Source: Hexactinellida sp. DTS-2022 (lineage: Eukaryota; Porifera; Hexactinellida). From it: DNA of 64,000 bases. The translations under genes and the position numbers were made by a program. The notes under the pieces were generated by a model. That model worked only from the letters and a program-made list of their open reading frames with translations, was not told the DNA's origin and did not search any database. This document shows positions 10,611 to 22,719 of the stretch, in pieces (position 1 is the first letter of the stretch; each line of letters starts with the position of its first letter). The DNA is taken from positions 9,424,001 to 9,488,000 of the forward strand of contig JAPNXP010000002.1 in assembly GCA_028753945.1 (NCBI GenBank). The letters run 5' to 3'.

Positions 10611-12395
10611 CGATATATTTCTACGCGTGGACACCCTTATCTTAAAAAGGTAGAAAAAATGTCCGAATCAAATTTTCCTTTTGGATTTGGATAGATAGCA
10701 TGTCAAAGTATAGCTATGAGTGGTGTAAGAAAAATTTATCCTTTTTCATTAATAGACAATAATTCAGGATTCTATGGCCATATTTTTATATAGGACGATG
10801 ATTTTGACCTTGGGGGACGTCAAAAAGGTCAAAAAATGTCCGAATCGAAATTTTCTTTCGGAATTGGATAGATAGAGTATCAGAGTATAGTTGAGAATGC
10901 CTAAATAAGAATTTTGCATTTTTTAATAATATACATCAATGCGATATTCTATCTCCTTAAAGTTCCCAGGTTTTTTATTTGATAAATCTGCATTATTTAC
11001 GGAGATAATAAGGAAACATAGTCAGATTGGGCAAAATATACACTTTTTCTGTCGCCGGAGGCTGGATAAATAAATATTGAGACCGAAAAGCAAAAAATAA
11101 ATAATTGAGAACGTAGAATAATTACAATAGACATAGTAGAAGCAATGTTGGGAATTTGAACATTCTAGAACAAGTATAAAATATTTTCCAATATATATGA
11201 ATAGTGTTATATAGCATAGACGCCAATATTCTATATTTAAAATATTCAATCTTCAGACAAAGAATTACTTTGACAATGAAATTACAATATTCCTAAATTC
11301 TGATTTAAATGTTAGACCACAGGAGTAGGAGTGCTAAATGTATGCTCAATAGAAGTTACCCATAGTAATGAAAATATTGATTACCAGGACACCGTTATTA
11401 AGGGGGACACTAATTGAATTTTCAACCATCGAATTTGAGATAGTATAAACAGTCATTAATTTGCCCTATAACTATCTAGTAAATATCCATAATACTAGAA
11501 GTTGCGAAATCATATATCCTCGATTCTAGCTTATTAATCAAATTTCTAGACTATACTGATCCATACTAGCCAGGAAAAGTGAATTCACTTTCTAAAATTA
11601 TATTTTCGTATAGTTACCTCGATAATAAAAAATTCCTTACCCTATTTAGCCGGGTTTGTGTCTTTTCAAATTTTGATTTTAGGATTGTAATTTTCTAAGT
11701 GAATATTTGGACATTTTAGTCAAAGATATTTTGAAAACGGAGCCAGTTAGCACCACAAGATGTATTTTGGACGGGTGGGAAGTCAGGTGATGCTATAATT
11801 TACACACAAAATTGTAATTATAGGTCCAGGGGTTTCTGAGAATCGATAATAGAAAAGTGTGGGGACAACCGAATCGGATGAACGGAAAAATAGTTTCAGA
11901 AAACACTTTGTCCAGGGGTCACCGATTTGGTCTAGATTTTAATAAATCAAGTGTAACTTATAAATAAATATGTATTTAGGGAATGATCATTTATCTAAAC
12001 TTTACAATGTATTCTTTTAAAGTTATAGCCCTATGAAGTTGGATTTGTCCACTTGGCAGTCGAAATCTGAATTCAAACAAATGATATAACTTTGAAAATT
12101 TCCATTGAAGTGATATAAATTTAGGTAAAACCCAAATTACATAAACAATTATGCTACTGAAGGAATAACAACGAGAATTAGTGCAAATTGAAACACAAGG
12201 GTGTTTTGGTGTGTGTATACACTAAACTCCCGAAAGTATTGAATATAAATAATTTGTATTTATACATTCAGGCTTCAAGCAGCATAATAACATTGGTAGA
12301 TTCTTTAACACAGATATTTGCATAAAACGATATGTAAAGTAAAATAAAATAGCAAATTATTTGAATTTAGATTTATATGCAGGTGTTAAACTCAT
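10611..12395. other. Intergenic repeats, no gene
   Basis: An internal direct duplication (about 10650-10760 and 10830-10925) shares AAAATGTCCGAATC and GGATAGATAGA blocks. 11700-11870 resembles part of repeat X (TGGGAAGTCAGGTGATGC region). 11880-12110 resembles the inner part of the palindromic region near 43700-44550 (TTGGTCTAGATTT and AATGTATTC-type blocks). No coding sequence recognised. Confidence 0.45.
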
Positions 12396-12680
12396 TAACC
12401 GTAGACTGCCTAATCCCCACACACTGTTGCAGTCTCAAAAAATGTAGTGAATATTCTACAAATTTCAAAAGATTTCCGATTTAAACAAGTTTCATATTCT
12501 CTATTGATGTCAATTATAAAAGTTTTTTGGGAATTTCATGATGATGACATAGCATAAATGTGTCATCTGTTCTAGAATGCCACCTCAATTAGAAATCTTT
12601 AAATGTAAACTTTGGCTGTGCAAAACATGTTACTTATGGAATTCAATGTATAGAACCTTTTAGAATGTTTTACTCGTGTT
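12396..12680 (+). repeat. Diverged GACTGCCTAA repeat
   Basis: Starts AACCGTAGACTGCCTAATCC and shares GATGACATAGCATAAATGTG with the copies at 2953-3655 and especially 41748-42110, which it matches over most of its length. Internal to this family of dispersed sequence; ends not defined. Confidence 0.65.
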
Positions 12681-12795
12681 TTAATAGAGTAGTGTACATA
12701 AAAAGATTTTTTTTAATTTTTTCAACATCCATGATTCAAAAATATAAACTTAAGTAGTTTTAATCAATTGATGTAGCTTCAGTAGTATGCTCTGA

Positions 12796-13496
12796 TTAAG
12801 GTATCCTCGAGAGTACTTCTACCATAAGTATTCACCCGAATGAATGAATTTTTTTACAGCGAATTTACTTCATCCTCAGGATGCCAAAAATACAATAATA
12901 TTGGCAAATAAACTAATAGAGGAAAAATCTTTTTTTAAAGTTTACCATTTTTGCGGAATAGATCAATCAGCAAAGATAAACAATACCAAGAATATTATTG
13001 ATAAAATGTGTTTAGCTGGATGTAATATAACTTTTGAGTGCAGGAATTGTGAATATCTACATTTTTCTGGATTTCAAATACTTTTATGAGATGTCGATTT
13101 TCAAATGAAGATTTTCCTAAACCAAAATTCCAAATACACATGAACTATTCATAATAGAGTAAATCGCTGCACTGATAAGTTGTATCTCTACGAGATCTCT
13201 CCGAAACCGTTGAGTATTTGTTTCTACGACCAAAATTGACAAAAAGACTTCTTCCGCAATTCTGCAAATGTTAGTTTTGAGATAGCGGCTTTTGAAAAAA
13301 AAATTTATATCAATTATTCCTAGATCGAGGTGACCAAAGTGTGTCCAACTGGAAAAATAATAGGAATTCTTCTTAGAAATCTCTTGAGAGTACTTATTGG
13401 TATCAATACAATCCAAAAATGCAATAAAAGAGAAATTGACAATGATTTGGATTTTAACAAAATTTTCGAGTTTTGTAGAGTAGACCTGAACCTTTA
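12796..13496 (+). mobile_element. TTAA element family 2, copy a
   Basis: Family 2 elements run from TTAAGGTTCAGGTATACTCT to the inverse ending AGTATACCTGAACCTTAA. This copy has a slightly deleted left end (TTAAGGTATCCTC) and a right end mutated to CCTTTA. An 81-codon frame (12844-13089, containing CGIDQSAKINNTKNIIDKM) recurs in other copies, as does a 127-codon frame on the other strand (13117-13500). Neither matches a family I know and both are broken in some copies, so they may be by-products of copy similarity. Confidence 0.85.
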
Positions 13497-13912
13497 GCAT
13501 AATTTATGTTTTATCAATGAATAGGAAGTTACCTATTCCGGATAGCTCAGAACTAGTCCAGTTTACATTAAATCGATAGTTTTTGAGTTATGACTCATTT
13601 TAGGAAATATAAATTTCCCTGGCAACCGAGGAATGTGTCAACATTCCATTTAGTATTTCGATATATTTTATTCAACTAGTTATGGGCATCATAATATTCC
13701 AATCTTGAAAATTTACGAGTTTAACTATGGTAAAAGCAGGTTATAAAAACACGATATTTCGCACCCAAAATATCGATTACGTCATCATATGATGACATAG
13801 TACAATTCTGAAGGATGCTATGTATACCTTGAGACCAAGTTCCTATATTGTTATAGTACATTTACGACGTCTATCATTACTAGTTATGGAGATAAATATA
13901 AATAACCTACAG

Positions 13913-14957
13913 TATTTTTCAATGGACTCTTATTTCCTACTATGATTCGGCAGCATGTGTAACGGTATATATAGTAGGCCATGCTGTAGCTAATGTAGGA
14001 GATTCGCGGTGTGTGTCGTCTCGCCTGGGAAAGGCTTTTCCATTATCATACGACTATAAGCCTACAGATGACAGGGAACATTTTCGGATTGTTCAGGTTA
14101 GTGGAAAGGTAATGAATGGTCGTATCTATCCCGGGGTAGCCCTGAATATGTCACGTTCATTAGGAGACCATGCCTACAAGGATAATATCCCTAATCTGCT
14201 TCCTGAAGAGCAGATGATAATTAGTTGTCCGAAAGTCCAAACCTCAACACTCATCTAGGGGGATAGATTTATTGTACTAGCTTGTGACGGGATATTTGAG
14301 GTGATGAGTCGTCAACAAGTGGTTCAAGGTTTTACAAATATCGATATAGGGAAAAATCCCGATATCGATACGATATATCGGAAAATCCTCGATATCAATA
14401 AATATCGCGATATTTTAGTATAATATCGAAAATATCGAAATATCTGGAAAATATCGAAAATATCGGGAAAATATCGTAAATATCGAAAAATAACTGAAAA
14501 TATTCGAAAAATAGCGGGGAAATATCGAAAAATATCGGGAAATATCGGGTAATATCAGAAAATATCAGAAAATATCGGAAATATCGAGAAAATATCTTAA
14601 AATATCGGATATTTTCGATATTTTTGAAGACCGATATATCGATGTCAATCCTTGAGTGGTTGATTTCATCAATACAAATCTTGATGAGTACTCGTACAAG
14701 AAAAAGTTAGATGTTCAAGCAGTAATTTCCATTTGCCAAGCCCTATGTAATCGGTGTGTTGCCAGGAAATATGGGGAAAACAACTGGAACTGGAATTCTG
14801 GAAAGGCCATGATAACCTCACAGTTGTGGTTATTGTGCTAGAGAGGTCTCTTTTAGCCTGTTTACCCCGTTTAGTAGGCAAGGTAAAGAATCCCAAAAGA
14901 CGTCTCGAAAGCATCAAGAGCGATGCAAAACGGCCCAGGCATTCTTTTATTGAATGA
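13913..14957 (+). pseudogene. PPM1G: PPM1G-type PP2C phosphatase relic, split by an insertion
   Basis: The translation carries PP2C signatures in the order found in the metal-dependent Ser/Thr phosphatase PPM1G: VANVGDSRCV (13983-14012), SYDYKPTDDREH, LNMSRSLGDHAYKDN (about 14143-14184), LLPEEQMIISCPKV, then FIVLACDGIFEVMS (about 14267-14308), VVDFINTNLDEY (from 14657), GHDNLTVVVIVLE (about 14806-14844) and a basic end KRPRHSFIE with TGA at 14955. The family dephosphorylates nuclear substrates including splicing factors. Breaks: an in-frame TAG at 14256-14258, a 330-bp insertion at 14325-14654, and a frameshift near 14790. The acidic insert typical of PPM1G and the N-terminal half are absent upstream; a possible acceptor CCTACAG ends at 13912. 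It reads continuously, without introns, to the C-terminus. A dead copy or fragment is the likely state. Confidence 0.8.
14325..14654. mobile_element. TATCG-rich miniature element inside the phosphatase relic
   Basis: The ends CAAGGTTTTACAAATATCGA and (reverse complement) CAAGGATTGACATCGATATA form terminal inverted repeats. AGTGGTT occurs on both sides (14318-14324 and 14655-14661), a 7-bp duplication. Removing element plus one AGTGGTT rejoins the phosphatase frame at the VVDFI codons. The interior is made of AATATCGGAAA-like repeats, strongly self-complementary. End sequence and duplication size suit a hAT-type element. Confidence 0.85.
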
Positions 14958-16113
14958 GTAATGTCTTTTTGATTCTGAATTTATCCACTCAAATTATGAT
15001 CTTCAATGAATTGCGTGGTGAAGATAGTATTGCTTTTTTCTTATGCATTAGTTTGGGACTATGTTAATTATATATTTCTTGTTCACTCCTGCCCAAGTGC
15101 TAATTGATAAAATTTGGTTTCTAAATCAAATTATCAATTACCCAACTGTTACAAGCTTTTACAATTTACAAGATGTTACAATTTTGTTAGTTACTCAATT
15201 ATCAAACTAATTACCCAACTGTTAAAAATTCCTGCGATTTACCAGATGTCGCACTTTCGTTAGATACTCAAGTGTCATTTTAATTACTCGATTCTCTGAA
15301 CTGATTTCTCATAGTGTTTGTTATATGGGAGATCATGGCCTACTTAATATACGACCGTGTATGTCACCGAGAAGGCCAAATAAATAGAAGTCCTGTTTAT
15401 AAATTTAATTATAGGATAAACTATGCCTCCTATTGTTATTATTTGGATTGTATTTGGGTTAATCAACCATTGCGAGTTCAATGTAACCACTTTTGAGAAT
15501 CTCAGATTTGTGGTTAAGCTGTTTACACGCCATTCAAAAGGGAAATGCGTCGGTTCAGGCTGCAATTTTGGATTTTATTTCCTCCGTAGACAGTGCCCTG
15601 ACCACCACACCTTGGTACATTTAGGGCTAAAACTTGGCATGTAGGTTCGAAGTGACCGTCTAATTTGCACCTGTGATGCGATTTTTGATCAAATAATTTT
15701 AATAAATCACCTATTTAACTTTGTTTACGAGAATAGGTGAAGAAATCCTTTCAAGGTTTACTTTGCTGTCAAAAACATAGACTTGAATACGAGTACAAAG
15801 AGAATTGGACCTAACATTAGCATTACTATTTACAATCTTTACAATTCGTAATCATTCAATTTACACCCACATACTAATTTATATTTTATTTCTTTATATT
15901 ATTTTTGAATTCAGAAAAAACTAAAGGTTATATAATTGTAAAATTGGATGATGCACAGTGACACGCTTAAAATAAGGAAGGCTAGGTTCTTATTCTAAAT
16001 TTAGGGGCCAATTTTCAAAGTGGTCTGTAAAGCAGACTATATCGATACTGCGCACAATAAAAACAGACAATATAATGATACTGCGCCCTATCGAAACTAT
16101 CTTAATTTGATTC
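14958..16113. other. Gene-free stretch with one copy of the CCATGGCC palindrome arm
   Basis: 15336-15530 matches one arm of the palindromic element at 51405-52197 (ATGGCCTACTTAATATACG through AAGCTGTTTA). The remainder includes a short direct repeat near 16030-16090 (GATACTGCGC twice) and otherwise nothing recognisable. Confidence 0.6.
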
Positions 16114-16841
16114 TTAAGGTTAAATTACGGCAGATTCATGTAAAAAAACACATAAATTTCGTTTTGAAGTAAGATGTTTAATTTTCACATATATAATAGA
16201 AGACATTATAGCTATATCGAAACTGAAAACGAAATCGAATTATTTTGAATAAATTCGATTTTATGGGGCGTGCAGTTTTATGGTAATACAAAAGTCCCAT
16301 AGGGGGATTTCTTCAGACTCCACCTGATAAGTGTGTCGATCTCAAGATCATTATTAGCTAAAGACATATTATGTGCGATATATCACATAGATCATCGTTA
16401 TATGCTGTAGGTGACTGGTTTAGAATTTTGATTTGACCTAAATAAAAAAAGTTGCGACCTTTTGAACTAAAGAAATCATTAAAAAGGTCATGTTTTTTAT
16501 GAGATATTTGATAAAATGTTTGAAAAATAATTTCAGAGTCATAATTCAAAAATGTAAACCGACTACCAACTCCGTACGCTTATAATCTTTCAATATTGAT
16601 TCTGATAACAAACATTGATGGCCGCATTGCCAAATTACACTATAATATCGACCACCACTTTTTGAAATCGCCCTATGGGAGATTTGTATTAGTCAAATAT
16701 TGAAACCGACAAAAAATAAAAAGTATAATATATTGAGACATTTTCTTTTTTGTTTATTGCTTTGTATCGTACCTTGATCTATTTCTAACAATTACAGATT
16801 AATACAAGAGATTTCATTCCCGTGGGGTAATTTAACCTTAA
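16114..16841 (-). mobile_element. TTAA element family 1, copy B
   Basis: Inverted relative to copy A and nearly identical. TTAA at 16114-16117 and 16838-16841, ends GGTTAAATTAC / GTAATTTAACC. The second small frame (63 codons, 16358-16549) is intact, but the first has a TGG to TGA change (in the codons for NIWLIQ), so it is interrupted. Confidence 0.9.
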
Positions 16842-17002
16842 GGGATTCCGTAAAATCTACTTTTTAAATTTAAGGTTTGGAAAAATAAATTAATTGTTTA
16901 TCACCCATATATTTTCAGAAAATACGGACGGCGGACGGGATTTCATTTTATTTTGCAAAAAATATTATCCTATGCAAAACAATAAATATGTATTTATTAT
17001 AA

Positions 17003-17743
17003 GGATAAATTACCCCAGGTGAATGAAATTTCCTGTATTAATTTGTTATTGTGATAAATAGATCCCTATAAGATACAAAGCAATAATCCAAAAAGAAAAT
17101 GTCCCTGTCTATTATACTTTTTATTTTTTGTCGGTTTCAAAATTTGGCATATACAAATCTCCCATAGGACCATTTCCAAAAGTGGTGGTCCTTATTATGC
17201 GGTATTTTGGCAATGCAGCCATCAATGTTTGTTATCAGAATCAATATTGAAAGATTATAAGGAAACGGAGTTGGTAGTCGGTTTACATTTTTGAATTATG
17301 ACTCAGAATCTATTTTTGAAACATTTTATGATTTAATGCATAAAAACATGACCTTTTGAATCATTTTTTGTGTTAAAAGGTCGCATTTTTTGTGTTCAAA
17401 AGGTCGCATTTTTTTTTAGGTCAAATCAAAATTGTAAACCGCCCACCATCCGCCCATAACGATGATCTAGCTGGTATATCGCACAAAAATTATCTTTATC
17501 TAATAATGATCTTAAATACCACACACTTATCAGGTAGAGTCTGAAGAAATCCCCCTATGGGACTTTTGTATTACCATAAAACTGCATGCCCCAATAAATT
17601 GAATTTATTGAAGATAATTCGATTTTGTTTTTACTTTCGATATATCGATAATGTCTTCTATCATATATGTGAAAATCAAATTCCTAACTTCACAACTAAA
17701 TTTATGCGTTTTTTTGCGAGAATCTGCCGTAATTTAACCTTAA
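17003..17743 (+). mobile_element. TTAA element family 1, copy C (diverged)
   Basis: Left end GGATAAATTACCCC, right end GTAATTTAACC followed by TTAA at 17740-17743; the left target has drifted to TTATAA. It keeps the inner CCCATAGG blocks and the ATCAATGTTTGTTATCAGAA block, but the two small frames are broken by several indels, including a local duplication of AAAAGGTCGCATTTTTTGTG near 17370-17410. Confidence 0.85.
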
Positions 17744-18689
17744 TTATACAATCACATGACAATGCTTCAACAATATAAGTAATTCTCTAATGCAGGACTT
17801 ATTAAAAAATGATACATTCGGAGTGCTTTGCCCAAATTTAAGTTGGAGAATTAGTTGATAGTTGTAGGATTAAATAGATAATTTTAAGGCTCCTGGGAAA
17901 TCATTTGACCTCATACGGTCTGAAAACCTTAATTTATTTACATAGTATGCTAAATATAATGCTATGTTAGCCTATGTCTACTGATTAGAATACTTTGTTA
18001 TATCTATATACAGCACAATCGACTAACAAATTACTTTTGAGGGAGAGTCGCAGCTCAGGATACCGCCCTATGTCTTCCCATCTCTATTAACGAAATATTT
18101 CACCGCTTGACACCATGAGAATCTGAAACACTTATCCGATTTTCAAAAACAAAGCGGTTTCCGATTATTCTCAAAACATACTCGCGAATTAGTGGAAGAA
18201 TTCACGTTAAGACGAGGGATCCCCTCGCAATTTATTCCTAATGTACCCTTATATATTAAACCCCAGTATATTTGCTTTTATTCAAGAAATGGTTTGACTC
18301 TCTAGCTCAAATACTTTCCAAGTTACAGTCAAGTATTTGAATATGCAACTAAATGACGTGCTATTATTATGTTACACAAATTGAGATTTGACTATAATCA
18401 AAGTTATAACAGAAATTTGGGTAGTTATCAATGCGAGGTTAATTAACCTCTCTTTGATAACTACCCAAATTTCTCTTATAAGGCGAAAAAATACCAAATC
18501 AATAAAAATATATAATTATTACTCACTAGGTTTAGTGTGGAGTAAGGCCGCATAGCGGCCGTTAACTTGAGGTGTGTAGCACCGATCTGTCGCTACGCGA
18601 CCGAGACCGAAGGGCTCGTACTAATGAAATATTGAATGACACTGAAACTAGTCAATCCTACAGTTTAATCATTAATTAATAGGGGGTGG
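17744..18689. other. Gene-free stretch with palindrome relic and hairpin module
   Basis: 18281-18490 is a shortened relative of the palindrome at 5030-5440; near 18420-18470 it keeps GGGTAGTTATCAATGCGAGG facing its reverse complement. 18536-18620 is a GC-rich module with hairpin GGCCGCATAGCGGCC and TCGCTACGCGA, ending GACCGAAGGGCTCGTA. A close relative at 24835-24932 precedes a Helitron-like start. Nothing coding. Confidence 0.6.
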
Positions 18690-19147
18690 AAATTATGGGG
18701 AGGTTGAACCCTGAAGCGTTAGGGGTTTTTTGCAATTGGGGGGGGGGGATATATAATGGGTGAGGTTGTAATTGGGGGGTATAGAATGGCGGAGTTCGGA
18801 TCTGGGGGTTGTCGAATGGCTGAGGTGCGAATTGGGGGGTAAATATTTGGTTAGGTAGGAAAGGCTGGAATCGGGGAGGAATGCTGGCTGCGGGGCGGGT
18901 AGAAAGGGCGTCATGATGCTGGAATCGAGGAGGAATGCTGGCTGCGGCGCGGGTGGAAAGGGCGTCATGATGCTGGAATCATAGAGGAATGCTGACTGCG
19001 GCACGGGTGGAAAGGGCATCATGATGCGGGAATCATGGAGGAATGCAGAATGCGTGCTGCGGCCCGGGTGGAAAGGACGTCATGATGCGGGAATCGGGGA
19101 GGAATGCTGGCTGCGGTGGCTGCGGTGCGGGTGGAAAGGGCGTCATG
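18690..19147. repeat. GC-rich minisatellites (54-bp unit and a shorter G-run repeat)
   Basis: About five units begin at 18864, 18918, 18972, 19026 and 19087, each with GGAGGAATGCTGGCTGCGG-like sequence and AAAGGGCGTCATGATG; three spacings are 54 bp and one is 61. Upstream, 18735-18850 repeats AATTGGGGGG plus a TGG.TGAGG block about every 40 bp. The proline-rich minus-strand frames follow from the repeat and I do not treat them as genes. Confidence 0.85.
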
Positions 19148-19495
19148 AGCGCAGATAGAGAGGGTGCAAAGGGGGTCCCTTGAAGAGTGAAATCATAATG
19201 ATCATTCTGACCAGGGGATAGCACAATATCGGGGATAATTGCGGGTGCGACGCGGGGGCGATCGCTGGGACGATCGCTGGGGGGTTGCCCAACCTGTCGC
19301 GGTGGGGGGCCCTAGCCCGATTTCCCAACCGCTCGTGGGGCCGGGGGGGGCCCTACCCGATTGCCCAACCGCTCTTTGGGGGGGGCTTTTGGCGCTAGTG
19401 CAACTGCTCGTGGGGGCGGCGCTCTGGATGTAGCCCAACCGGTCGCGTGGGGGGCGCGCTCTCGCGGTAGCCCTCGCGGGGGGGCTCCTCTCGCT
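19148..19495. other. GC-rich block, likely low-complexity
   Basis: Composition jumps from AT-rich to strongly G-rich on the plus strand, with repeated GCCCAACC and GGGGGGC motifs about every 45-60 bp (near 19286, 19327, 19362, 19433). Long frames exist on both strands purely because stops are rare. Sharp edges at about 18690 and 19500 suggest an expanded or inserted sequence. Confidence 0.6.
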
Positions 19496-19796
19496 TTAAG
19501 TTATTCTCCCTACCCTCTCCAACAAATTATATAATTCTCTCTTATTCTATAATTTAAATTAAGTCTGAAATTGGGTAACCGTTGCTAATATCTGTTAACG
19601 GTTACAGATTTGAAAAACCAGTTAGCTGGGCTGCTCGATATCAGCAGTTTTATTGGGAATTTATTGTATAAAAATATTACAATTATCTGAATTTTGTTAG
19701 AATATCATAATCATGAATCCATTTCCCATCAACAACATAATAATTTCTAGAACAATATTGTTCTAGGTCACCCAAAGTACGGCATGTATTAGTTAA

Positions 19797-19836
19797 TCTA
19801 TCTCTCGATCTATCTATCTAACTATCTCTCTCTCTC

Positions 19837-19869
<33 letters not shown>

Positions 19870-19870
19870 A
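19797..19870. repeat. TC/TCTA microsatellite
   Basis: A CTAT-rich start passes into a run of about 20 CT units with one CC interruption. It is followed at 19880-19920 by GTGTGTGTGTTTGTTTGTCC, resembling the T/G-rich start of the Helitron-like modules at 36140 and 24960. Confidence 0.95.
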
Positions 19871-21972
19871 TTAAAAGCAAAATTTTTGTGTGTGTGTGTT
19901 TGTTTGTCCTGAATTAATTGACTACGAGTACTAAAAAGCTGAAAATTGTATACAGTGGCAATTCTGTACTGCGACAACGATTTAACGCTACCTACGACTG
20001 CTCATGACTGTGACGTAATGGGTAAAACCAAAACCTTTGACGATGTCAATTAAATTAGTATATCAGTTCCTTTGCATTACTGTATAGTATTTGAAAAATA
20101 ACTAACATCATTGATTTCATTCTTACACTTGGCTGTATTCAATGTAAACATACATAGCGTTGCTATGTAATATAAGCCATAGATATTTCTAGTAGAAAAT
20201 CACGATATCTTGAAACACTTTGTTTTTACTTCATTACTCGCCAAATCAATATGTATTCAAATTGCCTATACGAGAAAATCACCAATATTATCAAAATTTA
20301 TAAATTTATAAGGAATTCAAAAATTTAGGTTAATTTATCGATAGAATTTCGGGATTTTTGAGAAATGTGGCCATACAACATGGCGAAATTACGAAAAAGT
20401 AAGGAAACGCTCTGAACATTTATTACATATATATATTAACTGCATCTCCCAGAAATTTCAAGTTGATATCTTATATACTTTCTGAGTTCACTAGATTTTC
20501 CCAAAGCAGGTTATAGTAAATCTGTATGTGGAGAAGATGGTGGAGAAGGACACAATAGTGGTACAAACCTTCCATACTTCTAAAAGAAAATGGTTTTGAA
20601 GCTATTTCAAGCAGTTCATATTGCTTGAAAACGATTACTAATAGTGTTAGCAAGTGAGATCTAAGCTCTAGCTCAACTTTGATTTTCAGTAATGATGAAC
20701 AGTAATGGTCACATGACACCTCCATATATGGGCATGTACTTCATGGCATGGTAACGATTTGGAAACTAGTCCAATTTGTTATTCCAATGATATATGCATG
20801 ATATATTGATGAGAATAATCGATTAGAGCTAAGCTCTGCTTTCTCTAGTTTATGAGATACAAAAATGCTCAATCATCAAAATGTGGCACATATCCATGCC
20901 CATATATGGTCATTTGAAAAAACGGGGCGTCTGAGGGTCACAAAAAGTATTAGGGACGCATTAGGAAGTCGTGTATTGCGACCCTTTTTCACTAGTACAT
21001 TTTAATTCTAGGTGCACGGGAGTCTGAGAAATGTATTCTGAGGGGGTTGTTACAAAGAGGACCCCAAGGATATATAATGTGCCCTAACTTTGCGAATTTT
21101 CTATTTCTATATGATTTTTTAATCAATTTTGATGTTTTTAACACAGACTATCAAATGGGCCAGGTATATTCAAGGAAAATCACCAAAATCATGTCAGTTA
21201 CAGCAAACAATCCATCTGAAAGTGCTGAACCACTGAAAAAGTGCACTCAACACCCCAATATCGTACTTATAGAGGTAAAATTAGTCGAGATATTGTACGT
21301 TTGACCTTTGCATATCCTTGGGGGCTTAATCAAGCGTCTATAGACGAAATTTAATTTTTTTGTGATTTTATAGTTATTGGCAAAATAGTACTCGTAGGTA
21401 GCGTTAATGGCTTTTGAAGAGAAATATTCGAGTTTTTATCCAAAGTGACAAAATATGTTGGCCAATTAGATTCGAGGGTTTGTTAGTATGATTAGTTATA
21501 CTCTTCAATCAATTAAATAGACTGTGCATAATAGAAAGATTTTCTGAGGCTGCAATCTAATTGAGTTAAAATAAATTATCTAACCAATCAATTATTGTCT
21601 ATTCTATTGCATGTTTTATTTTTGTTTATTTTGATTCGAGCTATCCTTATTTCAGTTATTTATTGAGCTATGAATATGAGAACTTGAATTTCCCAAACAA
21701 ATTACATTGTATAGCATTCTTATTAGGGGGACTTTAAGAGGAATATATTTAATCCACAAGAAAGATGTATATCAGCATACTCGTCTACCTATAACACTGA
21801 TGTACAAGACAAAATAATTTTGATGATAATCTTGTTCTAATACCAATATTTAACATAGTTTGAGACGCTGATTTCAATTTTAAAAGCCTTTTTCTCACAA
21901 CGGGTATGAATGTTTTTATTTTTAGGTTTGAATATTTTAAAGAAAATCTCTTATTAACGCTGGTTCTGACTA
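19871..21972. other. Gene-free stretch with repeat X, copy 3
   Basis: About 20460-21060 is a diverged member of repeat X (CATATATGGGCATGTA, GAGCTAAGCTCT, and TATTAGGGACGCATTAGGAAGTC-like blocks). An 85-codon plus-strand frame (21047-21304) and an 84-codon minus-strand frame (20471-20725) overlap it; neither shows a known motif. The rest is unremarkable AT-rich DNA. Confidence 0.5.
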
Positions 21973-22700
21973 TTAAGGTTAAATTACGGCAGATTAATGT
22001 AAAAAAACACATAAATTTCGTTTTGAAGTAAGATGTTTAATTTTCACATATATAATAGAAGACATTATAGCTATATCGAAACTGAAAACGAAATCGAATT
22101 ATTTTGAATAAATTCGATTTTATGGGGCGTGCAGTTTTATGGTAATACAAAAGTCCGATAGGGGGATTTCTTCAGACTCCACCTGATAAGTGTGTCGATC
22201 TCAAGATCATTATTAGCTAAAGACATATTATGTGCGATATATCACATAGATTATCGTTATATGCTGTAGGTGACTGGTTTAGAATTTTGATTTGACCTAA
22301 ATAAAAAAAGTTGCGACCTTTTGAACTAAAGAAATCATTAAAAAGGTCATGTTTTTTATGAGATATTTGATAAAATGTTTGAAAAATAATTTCATAGTCA
22401 TAATTCAAAAATGAAAACCGACTACCAACTCCGTACGCTTATAATCTTTCAATATTGATTCTGATAACAAACATTGATGGCCGCATTGCCAAATTACACT
22501 ATAATATCGACCACCACTTTTTGAAATCGCCCTATGGGAGATTTGTATTAGCCAAATATTGAAACCGACAAAAAATAAAAAGTATAATATATTGAGACAT
22601 TTTCTTTTTTGTTTATTGCTTTGTATCGTACCTTGATCTATTTCTAACAATTACAGATTAATACAAGAGATTTCATTCCCGTGGGGTAATTTAACCTTAA
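21973..22700 (-). mobile_element. TTAA element family 1, copy D
   Basis: TTAA at 21973-21976 and 22697-22700; nearly identical to copies A and B and with both small overlapping frames intact (22405-22650 and 22217-22408, minus strand). It is flanked by a 23-bp direct repeat that itself starts and ends in TTAA (21954-21976 and 22697-22719), longer than the single TTAA expected. Confidence 0.9.
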
Positions 22701-22719
22701 CGCTGGTTCTGACTATTAA

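Noticed and set aside
13117..13500. 127-codon minus-strand frame in TTAA family 2, also seen in part at 25650-25961
   Set aside because: It runs through the terminal repeat itself, is broken in most copies and has no recognisable domain.
18693..19438. Proline-rich minus-strand frames (PPAPQPAFLPDS repeats)
   Set aside because: Translation of the GC-rich minisatellite; several frames are open at once, with no flanking gene signals.
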